Shown: positions 45,196 through 56,984 of the stretch, one piece after another | Numbering within the stretch: the first letter of the stretch is position 1 | How the letters are laid out: each line of letters opens with the position of its first letter | NCBI GenBank assembly: GCA_946894095.1 | Contig: OX335652.1 | Span: 5,231,001-5,295,000, forward strand | Origin: Incurvaria masculella | Lineage: Eukaryota > Arthropoda > Insecta > Lepidoptera > Incurvariidae | DNA: 64,000 nucleotides | Reading direction: 5' to 3' | Position numbers and translations under genes: made by a program | The notes under the pieces: generated by a model | Database searches by the model: none | Told to the model about the DNA's origin: nothing | The model's input: only the letters and a program-made list of their open reading frames with translations

Positions 45196-48100
45196 TTACC
45201 ACGTACGGTGTAGTCCATTATCTTTAACATCTTTAATTGTTCTTTTCATCTGGTTAATGTATTCATCACTAGCTTGGTCCCCCGTGAACACTGTGCCTTG
45301 CTTCTCAAACGATTCTTTTATCTGGTCTTCAGATGGAATCTCCCCTGATCCATTGAATATCGTCAACATTATGACTGCCGATGAAAATCCTGTTTGGAAA
45401 GGAAATAATTAAGTATTTCTTATATGTAACCTGACATGGATGGCTAAATATCAAACTGAACATCAGATATTAGCCTAACACACCATTGTATCAACTATAT
45501 TGAATTATACCGTTTGTGAATATTTTTTAAATATATAAAAAAATAACTATATAAAAATCACGCTCTAGTAGTAACGTATGAAATATTAAAATTTTCTTAT
45601 CTGAAGTTGTTATGTACAAACTATTCAATACATATCGTCTTTTAAAAAAAATACTTACACGTAATATCATTTAATGTATAATAATAGGTTGGGGAAAAAG
45701 TTTCTTCGCATTTTTTAAGAAAATTCAAAACATTTTTTAATGTGGTTTATTTACATTTAACTAAAGTATGTAGGTACCATTTTGTTCGATAACTTTTTGC
45801 CATCTTGTAGGTAGGGACATGATCCCATTGCTATAGAAATATTGGGACTTCTGATCAATATACCGCGACAAGTGGTTTTGGCAGTCCTCTCGTGATGTTA
45901 ACCTGACACTGCCTAAAGAATTCTGAAGAGACCTAAACAGGTGGAAATCTGAAGGTGCAAGGTCAGGACTATACGGCGGATGCATTAACACCTCCCAGCC
46001 AAACTCTCTTAGTTTTTGCTGAGTGGCTAAAGATGTGTGAGGTCTAGCCGGTTCATTAGGTTTCTTTCAGTGAGCTCGTGAGGTACCCAAATATCGAGCT
46101 TTTTTGTGTACCCAGTTCTTTTCAAATGCGCCAAAACTGTTTTGTGGTCAATTCCTAGTTCTTCAGCTACGTCGTAACTACTGATATGCCGATCTTGCTC
46201 CACTTTTTCAAAAATGGCATCCATTTCATCCGTAATAGGGCGACCAGAGCGACGTGCATCTTTGACATCAAAATTTCCGGATTGAAAACGCTTAAACCAA
46301 ATTTGTGCTACTCTCACAGACACTGCACTAGGTCCATAAACATCGCAAATTTTTTTCGCGGCTTGCGTTGCATTTTTACCTTTTTTGTAGTAAAATTTTA
46401 AAATGTATCGAATTTCTTCATTAGATTCACTCATTTTGACAGTACGAAAAACAAATGAGAATCACACATTTTCCTAATTTGAATTTGGAATTATGTTCTT
46501 TAAAATTTAAACTTTCAATGATACCAAAACCAGCCAGATACTAATAGTATAGCCAAAGAGATTTTATTACAAGTTCATACATACTATAATGCGAAAAGAC
46601 TTTTTCCCCGACCTATTATTTAACATACATTCATAGAGATGTTGGAAAAAATTTACGGTTTTTCACGCGGCGGGAGGAGACATTCTCCGTCGTTTCGAGC
46701 TGATCGTGTAGCCCATTGCACGATTAACGATTTACGCACAATTTACGACCACGGCGAGCCTGGCTGTCAGTCGTCTGCTGCGTAAGAACCTGCTTGACAA
46801 CGGGCTGAACGATCAGCTCGAAACGTCGGAGAATGTCTCCTCCCGCTGCGTGAAAAGCCGTAACATTTTTCAAACATGTTTAACGACCGCGGTTATCTCA
46901 AAAGTATCATTCATAGAGACGTTTACAAGGTAACCGTGGTCGTAAGCTTTAGAGAAAATAAAATATAAATATGATTTATGCTGCACATATATTTTAGCGG
47001 ACACAAGCCACTTGAGGTTTTACTCGTAACTATGTTGACAATGGCTACTAAACAAATATTGCATTGCTTGTAAACCTGCATAAGAATATTTCATAAGATG
47101 CTCTCTGTAAACTTTCTCTGGATACAACATATCTGGATCTCCTTTGAGTGCTTTGATTTTTGATACAAGAGCTTCATAGTAGATATCCAGAAGTTCTTGG
47201 AACCTCTCTTTGCGAAGTTGTACATCGAACGAGATGAAAATGGCGAATAAGAGGTCAGTAACCGGAGAACTGTACCGAATGCATTGCCAGTCCAACAGCA
47301 TTATATTCACAGGCGTGTTGTTCTAAAAATAAGAAATAATGTGTACATATAAAAAAATTTGTTTCATGGAGTAGTATAGATAAGGGAGAAATGTGTTTGG
47401 CACATTTGTACAGTTTGAGTTAAGTTAATTGTATTTTTATTTTGGTTAACACACTCACTTTGTAACGAAACATCACATTGTTTGCCCACAAATCGCCATG
47501 ACAAATAATGGCATATTTCTCATTAGCTCCGTCAAGTAGAAAGCGATTCTTTTTTATTATATCATGCTTTTCAAAAGCTTGGAATATCTCATCTGACTCT
47601 TCGCAATAAGCATGCTGTTTTGCGTAATCAAGGGCGGCATTCACGGTTTTATCTAAATATCCAACTTTTGTAAATAGTATGTCGGTGAGTCCTTCGGACA
47701 TTTGAGCAAAATCCTTGGGATACTTGTCCTTATATACAAACATTTGACCGTGCAGACATGCCATTTGCTGTAAAAGTAAAACCGCGTGCTTTAAGTCTAG
47801 GGACTTTCCAAGTCTGCACTGCTCATATCCTTTGGCTGTTAGGTCTTCTAAGATGATGATTTCCTTAAGCTTATCGGCACCTGCTCGATAGCATATTGGT
47901 CGTTGAATTCGCAAATTGGAACCGGAGTCCTTCGCGACTTTATCTAATTTTCGAAAAATTGTTTCGTACGCGAAAAACTCTCTCTTGGCAAATGTGTCAA
48001 GGGACATGATTTCCCTTCTAATTTCACTATCAGTGATGACTTTTCCGATCATGTGGAGCTGAACTTTTTCATCTTGTTTTATACCTTCTAGAGTAAATCG

Positions 48101-48241
48101 GTGAATAATTCCGATAAAATTAATTCCGCTTTCAACACCATTTTTTGGAACCACTTTTGCGTCATTAATTTGGTTCTCACGAGCCACTTCTTCAACAACT
48201 TCGTAAAAGTATTTACTATGAAAACCAATTTCAGTCATCAT
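45196..48241 (-). CDS. Ecdysteroid kinase-like (EcKL/CHK-like) gene C, three exons
   Basis: Exon 1 is 48,241-47,459 (261 codons, starting with two ATGs). Exon 2 is 47,322-47,076 (247 nt). Exon 3 is 45,389-45,196 and ends TGG-TAA. The total is about 407 residues. Intron 1 (AAA|GTGAGT to TTTTTAG|AACAAC, phase 0) matches the intron of genes A and B. Intron 2 (GCAG|GTTTAC to CCAAACAG|GATTTT, phase 1) interrupts the SYAG motif that is continuous in A and B. Without it the frame runs into a stop at 47,020. With it the protein resumes as a normal EcKL C-terminus that ends near the same length as its paralogues. HGDLWANN (H248, D250, N255) and MLLDWQ (D272) are intact. The 1,686-bp second intron holds a mariner and a PLE hairpin. 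A TATAAA-like box lies about 50 bp upstream of the ATG. Confidence 0.88.
45761..46048 (-). pseudogene. Mariner transposase, C-terminal part
   Basis: The frame resumes at ARPHTS and keeps HPPYSPDLAPSDFHLF, which holds the third catalytic Asp. It runs to the natural stop at 45,761. It is in another frame than the N-terminal piece, so the copy cannot make active transposase, though its ends could be moved in trans. Confidence 0.88.
46027..46434 (-). pseudogene. Mariner transposase, N-terminal part
   Basis: Starts ATG (MSESNEEIRYILKFYYKKG) and carries the two helix-turn-helix DNA-binding motifs (QIWFKRFQSGNFDVKD, then SSYDVAEELGIDHKTVLAHL) and the WVPHELTERN motif that leads into the catalytic domain. 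After residue 129 a deletion joint throws the frame off and it stops six residues later. The first two catalytic Asp of the DD34D triad are lost in the deletion. Confidence 0.9.
46640..46907. mobile_element. PLE-type hairpin insertion, 268 bp, in intron 2 of EcKL gene C
   Basis: Arms of about 68 bp (46,640-46,707 and about 46,813-46,881) are nearly complementary, including GGGAGGAGACATTCTCCG on the left. The right arm contains CTCGAAACGTCGG, the motif shared with the PLE end at 25,020. The insert is flanked by the 12-bp direct repeat CATTCATAGAGA at 46,628-46,639 and 46,908-46,919. PLEs make target duplications of about this length. Confidence 0.75.
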
Positions 48242-48289
48242 TATTCCTCAATTATTTTCAGTCACCTTTGTTGAGTAGAATGGTATCAG

Positions 48290-48295
48290 TTTATA
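48290..48295 (-). promoter_or_regulatory. TATA-like box of EcKL gene C
   Basis: TATAAA followed by C on the minus strand, about 50 bp before the ATG at 48,241. The spacing parallels gene B. Confidence 0.45.
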
Positions 48296-48634
48296 ATTTC
48301 CTTTGCTTAAATAATTCCTTTTATCTCTTATCACTTATTTACTTAAGGATGTGATGCATCATTATTGTTTTGAGAGTATTAAAAAATACCCAGAAGACTT
48401 CGGTTCATTATTATGTTCGGCGGCTTATTTAATGAAATGAATTACGTCACGGGAGAATGGATTTTAAAAGATATTTATTAAATAACTATAAATAACTTAA
48501 ATAACTTAATGCCAAAGTTTAACTTACTTCTTACGTTTTACTTATGTTAGACATCTTAAGAGACAAAAAATAACACATGAGTTATTTTGAACACTACGAA
48601 TATCATTACTTATATGTAATGTAACAAATAGTTT

Positions 48635-48873
48635 AGAACCCATTTAAAACTGTAGGTCCATATACCCTACTAGGTGGTAGGCTTAGGACCGCCCGGTTTT
48701 ATACCACCGCATTGGATGAAACTATGGTTGGAGCGGCAATAAAAAATGGTCTGCCGTGCTCATAAAGGGAAGGCCCAGGCATGGCACCCAATTCCTTCGG
48801 GAATGTGGTGTATTGAGCTAATGTCATGACGGTAGTTGTGTGGTATTAGCCATCTATATTGGGTTGCATAAAA
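48635..48873 (+). mobile_element. SINE body fragment
   Basis: 3' two thirds of the same SINE (CTACTAGGTGGTAGGC to TTGGGTTGCATAAAA), without the tRNA head. A more diverged piece lies at 29,290-29,430, and short traces at 1,715-1,860 and 13,905-13,985. Confidence 0.7.
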
Positions 48874-49608
48874 TAAGTACGTAACTATACTTAACTCATC
48901 ATCAACTCATTGCAACGTCATGCAATTATCGTAAAAGTGTCTTTAGGTTTTCGTTTCCAGATTATTATGAATTTACGCGGAGATAATTGTGATTATAATA
49001 GTTTTTGACTGCTGTTAAATAATTGTGAATGTCCATATTTTAGCCTTTGAGTATGCAAATTGTCTTGGTTGCTGGCGCTGAGTGAAGCATTGGTTTTGTA
49101 TTCGACATGAATGGCTTAAATATTATTCACGTTTCCACGCAGTCAATGTAGCCGTGATCAAAGCACAAGAAAGATCCTGGCAAGGCAATCAGTTTATTAA
49201 AAATATTTTGTAATTGACTTATTAAATGACAGTGTGTGCATAGCATTGTGAATATAAATATACATAAAAATGCTGCGTGTATTTTTTTCAAAATTTGGTA
49301 GGTACCCACCCATACATACATAATGTATATGTATAACATTTAACATTCCGAAGTTTGTCTCTACACCTTGTGCATACAATTATGAATTGTAAATAATATT
49401 CGGCAGATCTTGTTTAATTTATTTTATTGTTAGGAGATCTTTCGCACTTCTTTCGCACCGAAAACACAAAACAAATTACACATATTTTTCTTGCTTTTTA
49501 TTTTCCTCTAAACTAAGTAAATAGATGGTGGGTACAAAACACTAGTTTTTAAACCGCTATCTTACCTCATCAAATACAAAAATAATAATGTTTCACCGAT
49601 ATAACTAT

Positions 49609-49875
49609 TTATTTAAGTTTTATGATGGTTATCATGTCTTTAATCTCTCTTCGTGTAGTGTTTGCAAATACTATCTCATATCCTTGCAATGTATTTACAT
49701 AATGAAGTCGCAAATTGTTTGCCGTGTCAAAAATATGATGGTAAGTTCTCGGAGGCATATTAATTAATTTCTTTAAATCCTTATAAATCCCATTTATATC
49801 AATAACACGTAACTCCGGTCGTTTTTCGCCTCGAATGCATGAGAATCTAATTGCATAGTGTCTTTTTGAACCGAA
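49609..49875 (-). pseudogene. Unidentified 88-codon open segment without start
   Basis: The frame opens after a TAA at 49,876 and stops at 49,609. The protein has balanced composition and looks coding (IRFSCIRGEKRPELRVIDI, then KDLKKLINMPPRTYHHIF). There is no upstream ATG and no acceptor that keeps the frame, so it looks like the 3' end of a broken gene or a captured fragment. I do not recognise the family. It lies 1.4 kb upstream of the EcKL array, on the same strand. Confidence 0.4.
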
Positions 49876-50096
49876 TTAGATATCGCTGCTTCTGAGTAAA
49901 CAGAGTTTTAATCTTAAGTTATATTTCATTCCTTTTTCTTTGTTATTCCGATTATGTCATACTCTTTAAAATAAAAAAAAACCTACTAAAAGGAACGAAA
50001 CTGTAAACTGAGTAAATAAAAGGCTTTATTGATGTTGATAACTCTAATTTGTAAATTTATATGGGACCTATCTAATCTAATCTAATAATCTAATAA

Positions 50097-51328
50097 TTAT
50101 AAAGGGGAAAGTTTGTAATAATGGATGGATGGATGGATGGATGGATGGATGGATGGATGGATGGATGGATGGATGGATGTTTGTAACTCTTTCACGTAAA
50201 AACTACTGAATGGATGTTAATGAAACTTTACAATAATATAGCTTATACATCAGAATAACACATAGGCTACAATTTATAAAGATATTGTGCCCATGGGCTT
50301 TTGAACTTTCACGGGGCTGCGAAAACAATGCCGGTAGCGCTACTTCACACCAAGGGGAGCGGGGCCGGGGGCGGTAGCGGGAGCGGTGGCGGATCGGGGC
50401 GGGCGGTGCGACGGGGGCGGGCGAGGGGGGGGACGTGAGGGCAGACGTCGTGACGGTTGTGTCCGTTTGGCGAATTTTCAAGGCACTAGCGATTTGTAAA
50501 ACTTAGTACACGTACATTTAACTACCCGGGAATTACGATTGGCTAAGTAGAATTCATTTTCGCTTACGCTAAGATGTGGCTGTCATACAAACTGCAATGC
50601 TCTGCACGGCTCGGCTCGGGGGGGCGGGCGGCGGCAGCGCTTACTTTTACTAACCGTACCGAAGTACGGCTTGGTATTTCCTGCAACTTTAGGACTACTT
50701 GGCATCACGGTATATCGCCGGAGGAGCGACCAATAGAATAAAATCCTTGAGAACCAATTACTCGATTTAGATGCGGATTGTATCTACGTCTAGCCTGATT
50801 CTACTAAAAACTTATAGGCTACATAATATAACGCTTCATTACCAGAAGGGTGAGTAGTGAGTGTTAAAGTCTTATCGCAAGTTGTAAGACTTTAACACTC
50901 ACTACCTACTTACCTGATTTATGTGTGTATTTTATCAATGTATAGCATCTCTGGGAGTAGTCAGGTTCGAAATGGGTTACTTTTTTCGATGTTGAGGCTG
51001 GCTGTGGGTTGGAGTCCACGCAAAACTTACCTACGTTACACGTTACTTACTAGGTAAGCAATGTAGCAGTAAAGGCGCAGAAAGGTTGTGGCGGCAAATG
51101 TTTTTTTTAAATAGCCACCAAATGTCAACGAAGCTCTAAATGGGAATTATTGGATGTTTCTCATTAAATCATGCTATTTCGGCTCGAACGATCTTGATTA
51201 AATTTGGTACATGGATACATTGTCCTGGACCAGTTTGACCCTATTTTGGACAAGTCATGTAGGCTACTTTTAATCCATGAGATAATTTAGCCGACACTAA
51301 CCCGAGCGAAGCCGGGTACCGCAGCTAG
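50097..51328 (+). mobile_element. Non-autonomous Helitron, tandem copy 1
   Basis: Starts TTATAAAGGGGAAAGTTTG, then (GGAT)n at about 50,121-50,179 and a GC-rich G-run body at 50,350-50,450. It ends with the hairpin CCCGAGCGAAGCCGGGTACC and CTAG at 51,325-51,328. No protein is encoded. The ending is typical of lepidopteran Helitrons. Confidence 0.8.
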
Positions 51329-51332
51329 TAAA

Positions 51333-52271
51333 TATTATAAAGGGGAAAGTTTGTAATAATGGATGGATGGATGGATGGATGGATGGATGGATGGATGGAT
51401 GGATGGATGGATGGATGGATGGATGTTTGTTACTCTTTCACGTAAAAACTACTGCATGGATTTTAATGAAACTTTACAATAATATAGCTTATACATCAGA
51501 ATAACACATAGGCTACAATTTATAAAGATATTGTGCCCATGGGCTTACGAACTTTCACGGGGCTGCGAAAACGATGCCGGTAGCGCTACTTCACACCAAG
51601 GGGAGCGGGGCCGGGGGCGGTGGCGGGAGCGGGGCTGGGGGCGGGGCGGGCGGTCCGACGGGGGCGGGTGAGGGGGGGGAGTACGGCTTGGTATTTCCTG
51701 CAACTTTAGGACTACTTGGCAAAATCCTTGAGAACCAATTACTCGATTTAGATGCGGATTGTATCTACGTCTAGCCTGATTCTACTCAAAACTTAGAGGC
51801 TACATAATATAACGCTTCATTACCTGAAGGGTGAGTAGAAAGTGTTAAATTCTTATAACTTGCGAACCACTAACCCGATTTATGTGCGTATTTTATCAAT
51901 GTATAGGATCTCTGGGAGCAGTCAGGTTGGAGATGGGTTACTGTTTTCGATGTTGAGGTTAGCTGTGGGTTGGAGCCCACGCTAAACTTACCTACATTAC
52001 ACGTTACTTACTTACTGTTGCAGTGCAAGTGCAGAAAGGTTCTGGCGGAAAATGCTTTTTTTTTAATAGCCACCAAATGTCAACGAAGCTCTAAATGGGA
52101 ATTATTGGATGTTTCTCATTAAATCATGCTATTTCATCTCGAACGATCTTGATTAAATTTGGTAGATGGATACATTGTCCTGGACCAGTTTGACCCTATT
52201 TTGGATCAGCCATGTCGGCTACTTTTTATCCATGAAACGCTAACCCGAGCGGAGCCGGGTACCGCACCTAG
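51333..52271 (+). mobile_element. Non-autonomous Helitron, tandem copy 2
   Basis: Begins four bases after copy 1 ends, with the same start and a (GGAT)n array at 51,359-51,425. The middle is shortened. It ends GAGCGGAGCCGGGTACCGCA then CCTAGT at about 52,267-52,272. Confidence 0.8.
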
Positions 52272-52283
52272 TATAATATAATA

Positions 52284-53849
52284 ATTATTATAAAGGGGAA
52301 AGTTTGTAATAATGGATGGATGGATGGATGGATGGATGGATGGATGGATGGATGGATAGATAGATGGATGGATGTTTGTTACTCTTTCACGTATAAACTA
52401 CTGAATGGATTTTAATGAAACTTTACAATAATATAGCTTATACATCAGAATAACACATAGGCTACAATTTTTAAAGATATTGTGCCCATGGGCTTTAGAA
52501 CTTTCACGGGGCTGCGAAAACGATGCCGGTAGCGCTACTTCACACCAGGGGGAGCGGGGCCGGGGGCGGCGGCGGGAGCTTAGGCGGTGGCGGGGCGGGG
52601 CGGGCGGGTTGGTGGGTGGGGGGGAGAAGCCTCTCATCGCTGAGTGCGCTACCCACGCGCTATACACGGGCAGACGTGTGAGGGCAAACGTCATTGACAG
52701 TTGTGTCCGTTTGGCGAATTTTCAAGACACTAGCGATTTGTTAAAAACGTATTGTACTTAAAGTAATAGTAGGCCCAAGGTTAGTTATTAGCAGGTTTTT
52801 TTTTTGTTAGGAGTCACACGTACAAAAAGATACTTCGTTTTTATTTTAATTATTATAGGTTGTAGGTAGGTAAGTCCTTTTTTGGTTGTTTTTGTTCATT
52901 CATAATAATGTGAAAAACATAACTGCAATAATAATGTAAAATCTATACTAATAATAAATTTGGAAGGGTTGTTCATAGAATAAGTTGCTTAGTTATAAGA
53001 TATTACGTTTGAAGACTTTATTTATGATACTAAAATGAAATTGACGATTTTTAGAAATAATTTCTGTATGTATGTACGTATGTTCCTCCATAACTCTTAA
53101 ACCGATTATCCAAATGAGATTAAACTTAGTACACGTATATTTAACTACCCAGGAATCAGGATGCGCTAAATAAAATTCAGTTCCGCTTAAGCTAAGATGT
53201 GAATGTGATACAAACTGCAGTGCTCTGCACGGCTCAGCGGGAGGGCGGCGGCTGGAGGGGGGGGGGGGGCGGTGGCAAATCTTTGAGAACCAATTACTTG
53301 ATTTAGATGCGGATTGTATCTACGTTTAGCCTGATTCTACTCAAAATTTATAGGCTACATAATATAACGCTTCATTACCAGAAGGGTAAGTAGTGAGTGT
53401 AAAATTCTTATAACATGCGAACCACTTACCTGATTTTTGTGCGTATGTTATCAATGTATAACATCTCTGGGAGCAGTCAGGTTCGAGATGGGTTACTGTT
53501 TTCGATGTTGAGGCTGGCTGTGGGTTGGAGTCCACGCAAAACTTACCTACGTTACACGTTACTTACTAGGTAAGCAATGTAGCAGTGTGGGTGCAGAAAG
53601 GTACTGGCGGCAAATGATTTATTTTTAAAAATAGCCGCCAATTGTCTACGAAGCTCTAAATGGGAATTATTGGATGTTTCTCATTAAATTTATGCTATTA
53701 CGGCTCGAACGATCTTGATTAAATTTGGTAGATGGATACATTGTCCTCGACCAGTTTGACCCTGTTTTGGATCAGTCATGTGGGCTATTTTTTATCCATG
53801 AAATAATTCAGCCGACACTAACCAGAGCGGAGCCGGGTACCGCAGCTAG
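52284..53849 (+). mobile_element. Non-autonomous Helitron, tandem copy 3
   Basis: Same start and GGAT array (52,312-52,372, with GATA interruptions), a longer body including an unrelated 52,750-53,100 stretch, and end GCCGGGTACCGCAGCTAG at 53,849. Confidence 0.75.
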
Positions 53850-53961
53850 TCAATAATAATCAATCAATGCCAGTATACGATACAGTATCAGCACTTTAGT
53901 AATAACTTGGGTATGCCTGGTTGGGTCCTAAACACAGACTAACAAAATATTCGAAGAGTTT

Positions 53962-54815
53962 CATTGCTTTTGACTAACTCATTCGCGGGCACAGGGTTTT
54001 GTTGCGCTCTGGGACCTTCTCTGTTTCAAAGAAAGAGACAGGCTCCGTGATGAGGAAGATGTAACATGTCCACAAAAAAGACAGTGTGCATAGTGTATGA
54101 TTTGGTAAGATTTACGAAAATTTTAATAACAAAACGACTTATAGCTAAAAGTAAACCACGACCGCTCTAGTCAAAAATTTAACAAAAACCAAATAGATTA
54201 TAAATCTTCATTAAATAAGCTATGTCTGATGACTAATCGTTTTAAGATGTTTTTACTTTATCATTGCGTATTTTTTTTTATGCGACCCGACATGGATGGC
54301 TAATACCACACAACTACTGTTATGATATTAGCCCAATACACCACATTCCCGAAGGAATTTGGTGCCATGCCAGGACCTTCCCTTTATGAGCACGGATACA
54401 TTGAACTGGATGGAAAACACGGACAATTTTTTTCATTGCCGCTTCGACCATCTTTTCATCCAATGCGATGGTACCAACCCGGGCGGGCTTAAACCCTACC
54501 ACCTAATAGGGGAAGGGTACCTACAGTTTTACATGGATTCCGAACCATGGAGCTGCTAGCATTCGTGACAAAATGCACTTATCGAACTCGGAAAGAGAAA
54601 GACAGTGGTTCATGTCGGTATTGAACCCAGGCCTCTGGTACGCTAGGCCAGTCCCCGCGCCACTAGCCTACGAGCCGCTCAAAGCCGAGCGTAATCCCCC
54701 TCCAAAGTTATTGTATAAAACGCGCGAAAATTTCGAACTTTCGGACCTTATAACTTAGAAACCAAACACAATTTTACAATGCCAACGGTCATCAGACATC
54801 GAGTTTTATCAAATT
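53962..54815 (+). mobile_element. TTAA-type MITE, interrupted by a SINE
   Basis: Segments 53,962-54,269 and 54,691-54,815 match one continuous stretch of the complete copy at 62.0 kb. The SINE at 54,270-54,690 splits them. Both termini are lost. A separate 3' end relic (GAGCAGGATGGCTCGCCCACC) lies at 9,990-10,056. Confidence 0.75.
54270..54690 (-). mobile_element. tRNA-derived SINE, inserted in a TTAA-type MITE
   Basis: Reverse orientation: T-run at 54,270-54,280, head ending at about 54,690 (GCTCGTAGGCTAGTGG on the minus strand). It interrupts MITE sequence that is continuous in the other copies (…CATTGCGTA / AATCC…), with GCGTA repeated at both edges. Confidence 0.85.
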
Positions 54816-54816
54816 T

Positions 54817-54972
54817 TAGCTGCGGTACCCGGCTCAGCTCGGGTTAGTGTCGGCTAAATTATTTCATTGATAAAAAGTAACCCACATGACTGGTCCAAAA
54901 TAGGGTCAAACTGGTCCAGGACAATGTATCCATCTACCAAATTTAATCAAGATCGTTCGACTTGATATACTA
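54817..54972 (-). mobile_element. Helitron 3' end fragment
   Basis: Minus-strand 3' hairpin (TAGCTGCGGTACCCGGCTC) and the adjoining 150 bp of the same family. Confidence 0.7.
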
Positions 54973-55929
54973 CAACAAAAGTTTAAGGGTAACTTTGGAG
55001 AGGAACCTACTCTCAAATATGGGTACTGAATACAATCCGTAACCTGAAAGCCCGCCGCCGAAGCTTTTGAATGTAGCTTTTTAATTTAATTGCCGAGCTT
55101 TAAGTTCTTAGCCGACGTCCATTAACCTGATTGTATTACTGGGACTTACTCTGGGTGGAATATTATATTTGTTTAATTCTCTTAAGATTAAAGGCACCTT
55201 TACACAATTTGCGTGAAGTTGAGCGAATGAACACCTTGGGTGAAAATTCCTTACGACAATGGAACACCTTTTTATTGTGAATAATCTAAAGACTACATTT
55301 TTTTACCTTTGTACCTACGTTCTGGTTACTTATGCGCTAAAATGGTTAACATGCAAGCCAATCACTTGGACTTGCGTCAGCCATATATCAGCTATATATA
55401 AATATACCAGTTTTGAATAGGCAGGAAGTTTATTGCTTCTACAATCTTATTAATAAATCAAATAGCCTTGAATTTGCTCTTCCTACCACTATTTCTGGTA
55501 TATTTATAGGTTTGACGGTTGTTTACTTCATTGTAAAATATTTAATGCTCATAATATTTTTGGTATACCTTTGCGAATTCTAATAAAAACATTTCACATC
55601 TGCGCTTATCGAGCCGTTATTAAAAATTGACACCCAATTAATGAAAATAAAAGTATAAACGAATAATCTTATGGACTGAAGAATTCGTCGGCTTAAAAAT
55701 TACGTTTAAATTACTTCGTTAAGCTAAGGTGGAAAACCATAGCTTAACGAGCAGCAGAAAGGCAATGCCCCATTCAGTGTTGACGTTCCTCGAATTACAA
55801 CAAAACTATTTTAGCTATTTCCCCCAAAGTACAACCTAGGGTCCTTCGAACATGTGAAAGTTCAATGTCCATGAGCGTCGTCGTTGAGGGCCTGTTGTGG
55901 TGTACTCCATACATATGTTGCTCTATTCA

Positions 55930-56213
55930 TAAAAACCGGCCAAGTGCGAGTCGGACTCGCACACGAAGGGTTCTGTACCATAGTACAAAATTTAACACAA
56001 AACATTCACGTTTTTTGTATGCCGCCCTTTAATTTATATTGTTTCTTAACCTATTTGTTGTTATAGCGGAAAAATAAATACACACTCTATGAAAATTTCA
56101 GCTGCCTACCTATTACGGTTCATGACGGACGGACGGACGGACGGATGGACGGACGGGCAGCGGAGGCTTGGTAATAGGGTTCCGTTTGGTACGCTTTGGG
56201 TACGGAACCCTAA
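55930..56213 (+). repeat. Full-length ACGG-type repeat
   Basis: Head AAAAACCGGCCAAGTGCG with intact palindrome, short GACG array at 56,126-56,155, 3' end TACGGAACCCTAA. Confidence 0.8.
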
Positions 56214-56984
56214 AAAATTAAAAAATATTTATAGTATTTATTAAAGAATTTGAATTTGTCCAACCAAGCCTAGCCTAACCAAATGTTCGTTTATATTTGT
56301 CATATATGATTAAAATATTCAAATCATGCTGTATACGAATTGACACTTTTATTAACCGCGTTGACACAAAAGGGAGAATCTTTCAATATAAAAGAAATTA
56401 CGCGCACCGGCTTCATTCCTGGTAATGTTCTAATAATCTAATTGAATGTAAATGGTTTTCTCGTCGCTAAAGATCCGGGTGAAGCAGCGACATCCAATTT
56501 GCCTGATTGAATTTATTCGTTCGCAATTGTACAAGGATACTCCTGGGTTCGTCGACTCGTGCACTTACATGGTCCAGGATTTCTTCGTTTTAATTAATTA
56601 CTATCGAAAGACCAATTAACTAATTTGTTAAGGACGGAGAAAAATGGCGATAGCTCAACACTGTCTTAAAAGTCATTCAAGCATTAGAAACCCGCTTTTC
56701 TCGTTAGAAGTTGTTGAATTAGATTTTTGATAGGAAGATGTTGATCGACATTTTACTAAGCCGTTTAATTTGGATTCTCTTGTTGCTTTCGGTACTTATA
56801 TTAAACGAATTATCCATCGAGTTTCATACCAAACTATTTAACAGGCAACATTGATAAAAGTATTTAAAACCCTCTTTGAGGCAATTACCGCCACTAGTGT
56901 TGTCATATCGATCGTTTTACTGTATCTTAAAAAGTCGATAATCGTGCAATTTATCGACTGCTCGTGTAGTTCCGGCCAAGCACT

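Larger units (their letters stand above)
45685..46617 (-). mobile_element. Internally deleted mariner element
   Basis: Terminal inverted repeats of about 30 bp, TAGGTTGGGGAAAAAGT at the left end and its near-complement at the right (TAGGTCGGGGAAAAAGT on the minus strand), end in TA-rich target bases. The length is about 930 bp against roughly 1.3 kb for a full mariner. It lies in intron 2 of EcKL gene C, in the same orientation as the gene. Confidence 0.92.
48300..50096. other. Spacer upstream of EcKL gene C
   Basis: Holds a SINE fragment and the unidentified 88-codon segment at 49.6-49.9 kb. Otherwise nothing. Confidence 0.5.

Noticed and set aside
47020..47075. Stop at 47,020 as the end of EcKL gene C (truncated kinase)
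   Set aside because: A donor at 47,075 and an exon at 45,389-45,196 in matching phase restore a normal family C-terminus.
50121..50179. CRISPR-like or satellite array
   Set aside because: The repeat is a 4-bp microsatellite within Helitrons. No spacers.
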